64,000 nucleotides of DNA, from NCBI GenBank assembly GCA_964621615.1, contig CAZUMW010000017.1, forward strand, positions 1 to 64,000. The letters run 5' to 3'. Each line of letters opens with the position of its first letter. The first letter of the stretch is position 1. Below are positions 34,767-42,720 of the stretch, one piece after another. The notes below the pieces were generated by a model. That model did no database searches. It was given only the letters and a program-made list of their open reading frames with translations, and was not told the origin of the DNA. The stretch is from CAZUMW01 sp964621615 (GTDB lineage Bacteria; Desulfobacterota; WTBG01; CAIYCZ01; CAIRTM01). Both the position numbers and the translations under genes were made by a program.

Positions 34767-35834
34767 ATGAAAGCATTTTCTGCAAACAGTATGGCGGTTT
34801 TGATCGGCAGCCTGCCGATGGATCGGCACGATGAAGCAACGCAGCTTGTTTTGAAGTATACGCCGGATGTGCCCCTGTGGGTGCAGCTCCCCAAATACCC
34901 TGAAGAGGGGATGATCCCGCAGTTTCTGCCCGGGTTTCCGGGCGTTACCCGCGAGGGCGGCAAGATTTTTATCGATTCAAACGCCACGGGCTTTGAGGAT
35001 GAGCTTGTTTCGTTTTATGAGGAATATATCGCTGTCAGCGAGGGGGCGGCTGCGCTGAAGGATTCGCGCTTTCGCCTTACCGAGGAAACGGCCGGAGGCT
35101 TTTTCACGCTGCTTGATACGGTTGGAGGCTTGACGGCTCCGCCCGCTGCTTTGAAGGGGCAGGTTACCGGGCCGGTGACCATGGGCATCGGGGTAAAGGA
35201 CCGCGAGGGCAGGGTGGTTTTTTTTGATGACCGCCTGAGGGATGTGATTATAAAGCACATTGCCATGAAGGCCCGGTGGCAGGCCGAGCAGCTGGCATCG
35301 AAGGGAGCGCAGGCAATTGTCTTTTTTGATGAGCCCGGGCTGGCGAGCTTCGGCACATCTGCGTTTATCAGCATTTCCAAAGAGCAGATCAATGAGGCGC
35401 TGACCGAAGCGGTTGACGGGGTGCACGCCGCCGATGGGCTTGCAGGGGTGCATATCTGCGCAAATGCCGACTGGTCGCTTGCGCTTGAGTCAAATGTAGA
35501 TATTATCAGCTTTGATGCCTATTGCTTTTTCGATAAATTTATTCTGTATCCTGATTTGATAAAAGCGTTCATACACAAAGGCGGAATCCTGGCATGGGGC
35601 ATCATTCCGACATCGGACCCGCAGGATATCGAGCGGGAGACCCCTGAAACCCTGTTTGCGCAGTGGCGGGAGCAGGCTGAAAAAATCACCGGGCTGGGAA
35701 TAGATGGTAACCGGCTTTTAAAGCAGTTATTTATAACGCCGAGCTGCGGAACCGGGTCCCTCAGCCTTGATCACGCCACAAAAGTGCTGGATATGACGCG
35801 TTCGGTTTCAGAGAAGGTTCGCGCGCTTATGTAG
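34767..35834 (+). CDS. core-type MetE-like methionine synthase
   Basis: A 355-residue protein matching only the C-terminal catalytic barrel of cobalamin-independent methionine synthase. It begins IGSLPMDRHDEATQLVLKY and keeps the zinc ligand pattern: HIC in GVHICANADWS, Glu/Asp in FFDEPGLAS, and the second Cys in TPSCGTGSLSL. The folate-binding N-terminal half of MetE (about 400 residues) is missing, so it belongs with the core-MetE (Mes) groups, several of which take methyl groups from corrinoids or corrinoid proteins rather than from methyltetrahydrofolate polyglutamate. It follows cooT and the His-tailed gene by 84 nt. Methyl donor is inferred, not shown. Confidence 0.85.
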   Translation: MKAFSANSMAVLIGSLPMDRHDEATQLVLKYTPDVPLWVQLPKYPEEGMIPQFLPGFPGVTREGGKIFIDSNATGFEDELVSFYEEYIAVSEGAAALKDSRFRLTEETAGGFFTLLDTVGGLTAPPAALKGQVTGPVTMGIGVKDREGRVVFFDDRLRDVIIKHIAMKARWQAEQLASKGAQAIVFFDEPGLASFGTSAFISISKEQINEALTEAVDGVHAADGLAGVHICANADWSLALESNVDIISFDAYCFFDKFILYPDLIKAFIHKGGILAWGIIPTSDPQDIERETPETLFAQWREQAEKITGLGIDGNRLLKQLFITPSCGTGSLSLDHATKVLDMTRSVSEKVRALM

Positions 35835-35887
35835 AAATTTGTTTTATCGGCGACAACCGTGTTTTCTGCAGCCGGGGTGGCAGCCCC

Positions 35888-36811
35888 ATGAGCACACAAG
35901 ATCCCAACAATACAACAGTCCGCCGGGCTCCACGGGTTTTTACCGACAAATTCGGTAACGCCATTCTTATTACCCTTCTTGATAAGCAGCGGCACACGCG
36001 AATGCTTGCTGAAATGTACTGCGCCTTCGAGCCCAAACATCATTATGACGGCCTTCCGCCCTGCTCGGAAGACAGCTGTACGCAATGGGTTAATCACATG
36101 ATAACAACGGGCGTTAACCTGATCGCTCTTTCCTTTGATCAGGGCGTTGTGGGGCATGCCGCGCTTTTTGCCATGGAAAGCAATATGTGTGAAATGCTTG
36201 TTTTCGTTTCGCCGCCCAACCAGCGCGGCGGCATCGGAACGCGGCTCATTTATACAATTATTCAGCTTGCATATGAGCTGGGGCATGAAAAAATATGGCT
36301 GTCGGTCGGGCCGGGCAATTTTGTGGCGCAGCACTTATATACCAAATGCGGCTTTACGTATCTTATGAACAGGCAGGTCGACCGGGTTGAAATGATGCTT
36401 GATTTGCAGCAGTACCATCAGGCGGCCCGGGTCAAAGTCAGTGATGTCATGAAAGCGGATGTGATATCCATTAATAAAGACGTGTCCTGCGAAGAAGCCA
36501 TGGATGCGTTTCTGCACCACAATGTCGGATCGCTTCCTGTCGTTGATAATGAGGGCGAATTGTTCGGAATGCTGTATCAGACCAACCTCATTATTGCCAC
36601 AAATGTGCACCGCCCCGTCCATGAAGTTGCAACGTTCGAGATTCCTGTTCTCCATCAAAACGCCTCTCTCGATTCAGCGATCCGGCTTTTTCAGGATCCG
36701 GGTATACGGTGCATACCGGTTCTTAACGCAGAGGGAAAACTGCGGGGAATTGTCGGACGCAAAGATATTCTTGCCTATTACGCCAGTGCCCCGCTTTATA
36801 GAAAGGGATAG
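35888..36811 (+). CDS. GNAT acetyltransferase fused to a CBS pair (AcuA-AcuB type)
   Basis: A 307-residue fusion. Residues about 25-170 are a GNAT domain with the acetyl-CoA loop in PPNQRGGIGTRLIYT and a YTKCGF strand near the end. Residues about 183-300 are two CBS motifs (VSDVMKADVISINKDVSCEEAMDAF ... GSLPVVDNEGELFGML; IPVLNAEGKLRGIVGRKDIL), which usually bind adenylates and regulate the attached domain. In Bacillus, acuA (acetyltransferase) and acuB (CBS) are separate genes beside acuC; here they are one polypeptide, directly upstream of an AcuC-type deacetylase. The expected job is nucleotide-gated lysine acetylation of an AMP-forming ligase. Confidence 0.87.
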   Translation: MSTQDPNNTTVRRAPRVFTDKFGNAILITLLDKQRHTRMLAEMYCAFEPKHHYDGLPPCSEDSCTQWVNHMITTGVNLIALSFDQGVVGHAALFAMESNMCEMLVFVSPPNQRGGIGTRLIYTIIQLAYELGHEKIWLSVGPGNFVAQHLYTKCGFTYLMNRQVDRVEMMLDLQQYHQAARVKVSDVMKADVISINKDVSCEEAMDAFLHHNVGSLPVVDNEGELFGMLYQTNLIIATNVHRPVHEVATFEIPVLHQNASLDSAIRLFQDPGIRCIPVLNAEGKLRGIVGRKDILAYYASAPLYRKG

Positions 36812-36819
36812 GCGCTGTT

Positions 36820-37890
36820 ATGGTACGGAGCACGGGTATCGTCAAAGATGACAGATATCTGGAACATAAAACAGGCGTTCATCATGTTGAGATCCCTCAG
36901 CGGCTGACAGCCGTGCACGGCATGATAGATCGAAGCGACATGAAGGACCGGCTCCGGGTGATCCCCCCGCGGCTGGCAAGCCTTGAAGAAATAAACAGAG
37001 TCCATGCTCTTGATTATATCGAGCGCATTATAGATACCGCCGGTGAGCCCTACCGCTATCTGGATCCTGATACGGTCACGTCAGAGGGCACCTGCATGGC
37101 GGCCTTTCTTGCCGCCGGCGGGGTAATCGAGGCGGCCCGGGCTGTTATGGACGGCACGGTGCGCAATGCCTTTGCGTTTATCCGCCCCCCGGGCCATCAT
37201 GCCGAGCGAAACCGGCAGATGGGATTTTGTATATTTAACAATATGGCGGTTGCCGCTGAGTACGCCCGCAGGCAATTCGGCCTCAGGCGGATATTGATCA
37301 TTGACTGGGATGTGCACCATCCTAACGGAACGCAGCATATTTTTGAGCACTCGGATGAAGTGCTCCTTTTTTCAACGCACCGGTATCCTTTTTTTCCGGG
37401 AAGCGGCAGCGCAAACGAGGTCGGGTACGGTAAAGGAAGCGGCTATACCGTTAATGTTCCTCTTGCAGCTCACAGCACCGACAGCGACTATGCGGCGGTT
37501 TACAAAAGGCTGCTTCTCCCGCTGGGAGCTGAGTTTTCGCCCGAGCTTATTCTGGTATCCGCCGGGTTTGACACTCACTACGATGATCCTATCGGCGGCA
37601 TGAAGCTTACCGAGCACGGCTATGCCTACATGACCGCCGCTGTCCAGGAATTGGCCGAAAAAACGTGCGGGGGCCGTTTTGCGATTATGCTTGAGGGGGG
37701 GTATGATCTTGGCGCCATGCGAAAATCCTGCCGGGCGGTGCTCGAGGTCATGATGCAGGGAATAGACGATACAACGCGGATGCGCATGGAGCAGCAAAGC
37801 GAAGCAGAGGTCGCAGCACATGCGGAAGCGGCTATCGAGCAGGTAAAAGAGAATCACCGTCAGTATTGGAACTGTTTTTCTCATGGTTGA
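36820..37890 (+). CDS. acuC: AcuC-type histone deacetylase family protein
   Basis: A 356-residue zinc-dependent deacetylase. All catalytic positions are present: tandem H126-H127 in RPPGHHAERN, metal ligands D164 and H166 in IDWDVHHPNGTQ and D251 in SAGFDTHYDD, and the transition-state Tyr295 in LEGGYD. The arginase/deacetylase fold is full length, with about 35 extra helical residues at the end. It should remove acetyl groups from lysines. It lies 8 nt after the GNAT-CBS gene and overlaps the AcsA-like gene by 8 nt, the gene set of an acetyl-CoA synthetase switch. Confidence 0.92.
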   Translation: MVRSTGIVKDDRYLEHKTGVHHVEIPQRLTAVHGMIDRSDMKDRLRVIPPRLASLEEINRVHALDYIERIIDTAGEPYRYLDPDTVTSEGTCMAAFLAAGGVIEAARAVMDGTVRNAFAFIRPPGHHAERNRQMGFCIFNNMAVAAEYARRQFGLRRILIIDWDVHHPNGTQHIFEHSDEVLLFSTHRYPFFPGSGSANEVGYGKGSGYTVNVPLAAHSTDSDYAAVYKRLLLPLGAEFSPELILVSAGFDTHYDDPIGGMKLTEHGYAYMTAAVQELAEKTCGGRFAIMLEGGYDLGAMRKSCRAVLEVMMQGIDDTTRMRMEQQSEAEVAAHAEAAIEQVKENHRQYWNCFSHG

Positions 37891-39604
37891 AAATGTTATA
37901 CCGCCGCGGCTTGATATGGCCAACCTTCAGGACTATGATGAAGCCTGCCGCCACTTTGACTGGAACGATACCGGCAGGTTTTTTTCCTGGCATCAAACCG
38001 GCAAAGTAAATATCGCGTACGAGGCGATCGACCGGCATGCGCAAAACCCGGACCGGGCCGATCGGCGCTGCCTTATGTATGATCACGGCGGGCGCCGGGA
38101 ATCGATTACCTACAGGCAGATGCAGCGCCTGTCTAATAAGTGCGCCAATATGCTGCGCAGCCTCGGGGTGGCGGAGGGCGACCGCGTTTTTTTGTTTTTG
38201 CCCCGGATACCCGAGCTGTATATAGCCCTTGCAGGCTGTGCAAAAGCAGGAGCGGTTATTGCCCCGCTGTACAGCGATTACCGGGAGGCTGCTGTCAAAG
38301 AGCGGATGATGGACGGCCGCGGCAGCGTGCTTGTAACCACCCCCCGGCACCGCCTGCGCGTGCCGGTTGACGAGCTTCCCGATCTGCAGCATGTTATTGT
38401 GGTCGGGGGCCGTGGGGAAGAGCTTTCAGAGGAGGATCAGCCCTGGGAGCTTCTTATGGATCAGGCATCCGATGAAACGGCGGTTTCCTGGCTGTCACCC
38501 GGCAGCCCGCTTTTTCTTATTTATACGTCCTGGAAAAACGGCAGGCCCGTCGGGCTGCTTCACTCCCATGACGCAATGCGCGGTTACTATATGACCGCAC
38601 GATGGGTGCTGGATCTGCATGATACGGATGTGCTGTGGACCCAGACCCGCCCCGGCTGGCTTGTCAATGTTGTGTACAGCGCTTTTGCCCCCTGGCTGTG
38701 CGGTGTTGAAAATTTTGTCACCGGGCAGAAGAGCACCGCGGATGATATCTATGAGGCCGTTGAGAGCTATCGCGTATCCGTCATGTATACGGTTCCGACA
38801 GTGTACCGGATCATGGCCGAAGGGGGCGAGGAAGCCGCCCGGCGGCACGACACCAAAAGCCTGCGGCATCTGCTGAGCGTGCTTGAGCCGCTTGATAAGG
38901 ATTTAATATATGCGGTCATGCGCATTCACGGCACACCTGTGTACGATACCTGGTGGACGGCTGAAACGGGAATGATCACCATCGCTAATTACCGGTGCCT
39001 CCCGATCAAGCCCGGATATCTTGGAAAGCCGTTTCCCGGCATCAGCGCCGCCGTATTTGATGAGGAAAACAAAAAAGCACCACCGTTCAGCATGGGGTCG
39101 CTCGCGCTGAAAATGAGCTGGCCCGCGATGGTCACGGGGGTCTGGAACAATGATGCGCTCTATCGGGAGTATATGAAAAAGGAGCCGTGGTTTGTGTCGG
39201 GGGATGTTGCGTATATAGACCAGGACGGCTATTTTTATTATCAGGGGCGTGCTGACGATGCAGTGATCACCCAGGCCGGCAGGGTCGGGGTCGGCGAGCT
39301 CGAGGAAGCCCTCCGCGCATATCCCGCTGTTTCAGAGGCGGCTGTGGTGCGGGTGCGCAGAAACGCGCACGGCAAAAAAATAAAAGCCTACGTTGTGCTT
39401 AAGGAGCACTGCGAGCCCTCGCCCCTGCTCAGGAAGAAGCTGATTCGTTTTATCCACAATAACCTGTCACCGGAAACAGCCCCTGATGATATTGCGTTTT
39501 GCCCGCAGCTGCCCCGCGGGCCGGACGGCTGCGTGCTGCGGGTTGTGCTTAAGGCCTGGGAGCTGGGGATCCCTGTCGGCAACATCGGCGCGTTAACTCC
39601 CTGA
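37883..39604 (+). CDS. AcsA-like AMP-forming acyl-CoA synthetase homologue with degenerate active site
   Basis: A 573-residue protein clearly of the bacterial AcsA type: LQDYDEACRHFDW, FSWHQTGKVNIAYEAIDRHA, ITYRQMQRLSNKCANMLRSLGV, YDTWWTAETG and WFVSGDVAYIDQDGYFYYQGRADD. However, the catalytic motifs are altered. The ATP P-loop, normally TSGSTGxPKG, is TSWKNGRPVG (215-224). The A8 hinge, normally SG-E/H-R-x-G, reads TQAGRVG (463-469). The SVGEPL block is SVLEPL. The C-terminal motif PKTRSGKIMRR is PRGPDGCVLRV, so the catalytic lysine, the residue that is acetylated in this family, is Cys550. The frame is intact, so it is expressed rather than a decayed gene. Probably a pseudoenzyme or altered-function ligase. 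Confidence 0.87.
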   Translation: MVENVIPPRLDMANLQDYDEACRHFDWNDTGRFFSWHQTGKVNIAYEAIDRHAQNPDRADRRCLMYDHGGRRESITYRQMQRLSNKCANMLRSLGVAEGDRVFLFLPRIPELYIALAGCAKAGAVIAPLYSDYREAAVKERMMDGRGSVLVTTPRHRLRVPVDELPDLQHVIVVGGRGEELSEEDQPWELLMDQASDETAVSWLSPGSPLFLIYTSWKNGRPVGLLHSHDAMRGYYMTARWVLDLHDTDVLWTQTRPGWLVNVVYSAFAPWLCGVENFVTGQKSTADDIYEAVESYRVSVMYTVPTVYRIMAEGGEEAARRHDTKSLRHLLSVLEPLDKDLIYAVMRIHGTPVYDTWWTAETGMITIANYRCLPIKPGYLGKPFPGISAAVFDEENKKAPPFSMGSLALKMSWPAMVTGVWNNDALYREYMKKEPWFVSGDVAYIDQDGYFYYQGRADDAVITQAGRVGVGELEEALRAYPAVSEAAVVRVRRNAHGKKIKAYVVLKEHCEPSPLLRKKLIRFIHNNLSPETAPDDIAFCPQLPRGPDGCVLRVVLKAWELGIPVGNIGALTP

Positions 39605-39704
39605 TGGGGTGCTGGCGTAAGCTTGTAGAGCGGGCCCTGCAGCCCTGCCGCGCTTTGGCCGGTGAGCTGATTATTCTGAACAGAAATGCTATTGGACCCT
39701 GCTG

Positions 39705-40211
39705 ATGCTGAATATGGATTCGATCCGCCTGCCCCGGGCGCTTGAGGATCACAGGTTATATGGTGCTGTTCAAAACCTTTTGCGTGACCGGTGCCGGCCG
39801 CTGTACGCCGGCTCAGAGATCTGCGTTCCGGTGCTTGAGTGGTCGGATGCCGTGGAACGCTCGATGCGCGCGATTCTGGCCGCCGGGCGCGTGTGCAGGG
39901 GGCTTGAAGGCGCTGAAGACAAATTAAAGGCTGAGATGCAGGGCCTTCGTGCGCTCCAGAAAAAAACAGGTGCTCAGCAGGCCGGCCGCGTATCCCGGAT
40001 GCTGCTGACGTCAAACGACGGCTCCCGCCGTTTTTATCATGATGTGGAAAAGATAATTGACCGGTATTCCCCGCGGGTGATGTGCTGCCGCATTAACGTT
40101 GAAAGCGGGGAGCTGGGAGATGCGCTTTATGGAAAAGGAGCCGCGGTCAAGTGCATAATGGCCGACCATAAGGATGCGGTTGTAAGGGTGCTGCTTGCCT
40201 GCGTTGCGTAG
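39705..40211 (+). CDS. uncharacterised protein downstream of the acu locus
   Basis: A 168-residue open frame in the direction of the acu genes, 100 nt downstream. I do not recognise a family. It is soluble, with a helical middle (residues 55-110, charged: EGAEDKLKAEMQGLRALQKKTG), a stretch YHDVEKIIDRYSPRVMCCRINVESGELG, and a C-terminal KCIMADHKDAVVRVLLACV. No SD stands out; MDSIRL at residue 4 is an alternative start. Composition and codon use look genuine, and an overlapping minus-strand frame is less protein-like. No function is proposed. Confidence 0.6.
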   Translation: MLNMDSIRLPRALEDHRLYGAVQNLLRDRCRPLYAGSEICVPVLEWSDAVERSMRAILAAGRVCRGLEGAEDKLKAEMQGLRALQKKTGAQQAGRVSRMLLTSNDGSRRFYHDVEKIIDRYSPRVMCCRINVESGELGDALYGKGAAVKCIMADHKDAVVRVLLACVA

Positions 40212-40285
40212 CTTCCGCATGACTGTGATTCAAAAAAAAGCCCGGGAGCTGCGGCACGCAGCAGCATGTTTTCATGTGCGGGAGG

Positions 40286-40624
40286 TCACTTCCCCTGCGT
40301 CGGGCTGCTGCCGGGAAGAACGAGCAGGTTAGACTTGTCCTTTTTAAAGCTGAGCCCGGTGTGCTCCCGCCCTACCTCCTCAATTGATATGATGGTATAA
40401 ATAGACAGGTGGTAGGTTTTAACACCTTCGAACCGCTTTTTCATATCCTCTTCCTGAGGATTCACCACCAGGGTGCCGGAGTCGAAAATAAAATCGCTTA
40501 TAGCAATAAAGCTGAGCCCCAGGCTGGAGTCGGTAACATTTTTTGCTTTGAGCTGTATTATGCTGCTGTCTTTTTGATCGCGGTATGTAACGTTATAATA
40601 GGTGTCTTTTTTTGTCTCCGCCAT
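40286..40624 (-). CDS. DUF1820 family protein
   Basis: A 112-residue protein resembling DUF1820, known from gamma- and deltaproteobacteria without a defined function. Matching pattern: YYNVTYRDQKDSSIIQLKAKNV at the start, a central FDSGTLVVNPQEEDMKKRFEGVKTYHLSIYTIISIEEV, and a C-terminal end LLVLPGSSPTQGK. The FEGVK and I-x-E-V blocks are the best evidence. It is small, soluble and monocistronic. The ATG at 40624 is the only start in the frame. Confidence 0.75.
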   Translation of the reverse strand: MAETKKDTYYNVTYRDQKDSSIIQLKAKNVTDSSLGLSFIAISDFIFDSGTLVVNPQEEDMKKRFEGVKTYHLSIYTIISIEEVGREHTGLSFKKDKSNLLVLPGSSPTQGK

Positions 40625-40720
40625 AGCATGTCCCGAATGTAATGATACCGTGTTTATGCATTTTTAATTAATATACCGCAAAATGTCATTCAAGACAACC
40701 TCCTGTTTCAGCCCTTGGAG

Positions 40721-40749
40721 TTGACAGCTCCGAAAGCCTTGGGTATCTT
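40721..40749 (+). promoter_or_regulatory. sigma-70 type promoter at bioF
   Basis: TTGACA (40721-40726), 17-nt spacer, TATCTT (40744-40749). The predicted start point, about 7 nt downstream, coincides with the bioF ATG at 40756, which would make the transcript leaderless. No BirA-type operator (TTGTAAACC pair) is visible. Confidence 0.6.
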
Positions 40750-40755
40750 AATCCA

Positions 40756-41925
40756 ATGGTGGATTTTTCTCGCGATATATACGATGTGCGTCAGCGCGGC
40801 CTTTTTCGCCGGCTTGTTGAGGTCAAGTCCCCAACGGGGCCTGTCGTGCGTATCGGCGGCAGAGAAATGCTTATGCTGGCGTCCAATGACTACCTGGGCC
40901 TTGCCGCTCACCCCCGCATTATCAGCTGTGCTCAGCGGGCGGCTTCAGCATGGGGCGCCGGCGCCGGCGCGTCCCGGCTTATGAGCGGAAATATCGGGCT
41001 GTATGAAACGCTTGAGCGCGATATCGCCGCTTTTAAGGGGACCGAGGATGCTCTTGTGTTCAGCACGGGCTATATGGCGAACATGGGCATTTTGACCGCT
41101 GTTGCAGAAGAGCAGGATATTATTTACAGCGATGCATTAAACCACGCAAGCATTGTTGACGGCTGCCGTATGAGCCGCGCCCGGGTGGTGGTGTATCCGC
41201 ATCGCGACACGGCAGCCCTTGAAGGGCATTTGCGCTCATCAGGGCCGTGCCGCCGTAAAATTATAATTACTGACAGCGTGTTCAGCATGGACGGGGATAT
41301 CGCTCCCCTTGATGAGCTTGCCGTGCTTGCGGACGCATATGATGCGCTTCTGGTTGTCGACGATGCGCACGGAAGCGGGGTGCTCGGGCAAAGAGGCAGG
41401 GGAGCGCTTGAGCATTTCGGCATACCGTGGACTGAGCGGGTTGTCGTTATGGGCACTATGGGAAAGGCGCTCGGGTGCTTCGGGGCGTTTGTCGCCGGCA
41501 GCGCAACCCTGAAGACCCTGCTGATAAACCGCGCTCGAAGCTTTATGTTTACCACAGCTCTCCCCCCCTCGGTAATCGCTTCGGCGCAGGAGGCGGTGCG
41601 GGTTGTCGAGGGTGAGCCCGAGCGACGCAGCCGGCTTGGCGGACATGTGCGCTTTATGCGCAGCGGCCTGCAGCGGCTCGGGTTTGACACCGGCGGCAGC
41701 GAGACGCAGATTATTCCCCTTATTATCGGCGGCAGTGAGCCCGCTGGGGAAATGGCTGAGCGGCTTTTTGAGGAGAATATTTTTTGCCCCTCGATACGGC
41801 CGCCGGCTGTTCCCGAGCATGCATGCCGCCTTCGCCTCAGCCTCATGGCATCCCACAGGCGCGAGGATCTCGAGCGCGCGCTCGGCAGCTTTGAAAAAGC
41901 CGGCAGGCACATCGGCGTTATTTAA
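40756..41925 (+). CDS. bioF: 8-amino-7-oxononanoate synthase
   Basis: A 389-residue PLP enzyme of the alpha-oxoamine synthase family that condenses pimeloyl-ACP/CoA with alanine, the first ring-building step of biotin synthesis. Motifs: LASNDYLGLAAHPRI, GAGASRLMSGNIGLYETLE, DALNHASIVDGCRMS, VVDDAHGSGVLG, and the PLP lysine K237 in GTMGKALGCFGAF. The C-terminal RLRLSLMASHRREDL is also standard. The glycine acetyltransferase (Kbl) is the nearest alternative, but the downstream bioH-bioC context settles the assignment. Confidence 0.93.
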   Translation: MVDFSRDIYDVRQRGLFRRLVEVKSPTGPVVRIGGREMLMLASNDYLGLAAHPRIISCAQRAASAWGAGAGASRLMSGNIGLYETLERDIAAFKGTEDALVFSTGYMANMGILTAVAEEQDIIYSDALNHASIVDGCRMSRARVVVYPHRDTAALEGHLRSSGPCRRKIIITDSVFSMDGDIAPLDELAVLADAYDALLVVDDAHGSGVLGQRGRGALEHFGIPWTERVVVMGTMGKALGCFGAFVAGSATLKTLLINRARSFMFTTALPPSVIASAQEAVRVVEGEPERRSRLGGHVRFMRSGLQRLGFDTGGSETQIIPLIIGGSEPAGEMAERLFEENIFCPSIRPPAVPEHACRLRLSLMASHRREDLERALGSFEKAGRHIGVI

Positions 41926-41940
41926 TCAAAAGGTTTGTCT

Positions 41941-42720
41941 GTGGAAGCGCTCCCCTACACAAGCATAGGCTGCGGCCGCCCGGTGATTCTGGTTCACGGC
42001 TGGACCATGCACCGGCGAGTGTGGGGAGACTTTGCACGCGAGCTTGCGCAGTCCTTCAGAGTGATAGCGGTTGATCTGCGCGGTCACGGGGACGCGCGCC
42101 ATATGCAGGGGCCGTACACATTTGATACTCTCGCACAGGATATCGTGAAATTGATAAGCGCCCTTCGCCTCGGCGCGGTTACGCTTGTGGGGTGGTCTAT
42201 GGGCGCTTCGGTTGTTTTAAAAGTGATTGAAATGAGCAAAGCACGGATAGAAGCATGCGTTTTGATGAGCGGCAACCCCTCGCTGGTCAGCCGGCCCGAT
42301 TACAGCGCGGGCCTGCCGGATGTTGCGGTGAAGCGTCTGTATCGCCGGATTGCAAAGCGCTACCCTGCGGGGCTTGCTGCATTTTACGATCTTCTGTGGA
42401 GCCGCTCAGAAAAAGATCAGGCCGGCTCCGCTGAAAGGGCGGGGATTGGAAGCATGACATCCGCCCCGCCGAAGCAGGCCGCCCTTGAACTGCTGCAGAT
42501 CCTGCAAAAGGAGGATGTGCGGACCTGCCTTGATTCGTGCGATATGCCCGCGCTGATTGTGCACGGTGACAGCGACAGGATCTGTGTGCCCGAAGCGGCA
42601 GAGTATATGAACCGGCGCCTTGGCGCATCGCGCGTTTGCATGCTGAAAGACACCGGGCACGTGCCGTTTTTTACAAAAAAAAATGAAGTGCTTGAAGCGC
42701 TCAGGATGTTTCTGCGGTGA
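41941..42720 (+). CDS. bioH: BioH-like pimeloyl-ACP methyl ester carboxylesterase
   Basis: An alpha/beta-hydrolase of about 259 residues. The GTG at 41941 is preferred because AAAAGG lies 7 nt upstream; the alternative TTG at 41935 is too close to it. Motifs: oxyanion-hole HGWTMHRRVW, nucleophile S86 in GWSMG, acid HGDSDRICVPEA, and the catalytic His in DTGHVPFF. The gene lies between bioF and bioC, so it probably hydrolyses the pimeloyl-ACP methyl ester made by the BioC pathway. Sequence alone cannot distinguish BioH from other esterases (BioG, BioV and related types). Confidence 0.83.
   Translation: MEALPYTSIGCGRPVILVHGWTMHRRVWGDFARELAQSFRVIAVDLRGHGDARHMQGPYTFDTLAQDIVKLISALRLGAVTLVGWSMGASVVLKVIEMSKARIEACVLMSGNPSLVSRPDYSAGLPDVAVKRLYRRIAKRYPAGLAAFYDLLWSRSEKDQAGSAERAGIGSMTSAPPKQAALELLQILQKEDVRTCLDSCDMPALIVHGDSDRICVPEAAEYMNRRLGASRVCMLKDTGHVPFFTKKNEVLEALRMFLR

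Noticed and set aside
37883..39604. AcsA-like gene as a simple decayed pseudogene
   Set aside because: There is no stop or frameshift in 573 codons, and the non-catalytic sequence is well kept; loss is confined to active-site motifs, which argues for selection rather than decay.
39388..40014. 208-codon minus-strand frame over the end of the AcsA-like gene
   Set aside because: Antisense to two better plus-strand frames; rich in Ser, Pro, Arg and Gly as expected for a shadow of GC-rich coding DNA.
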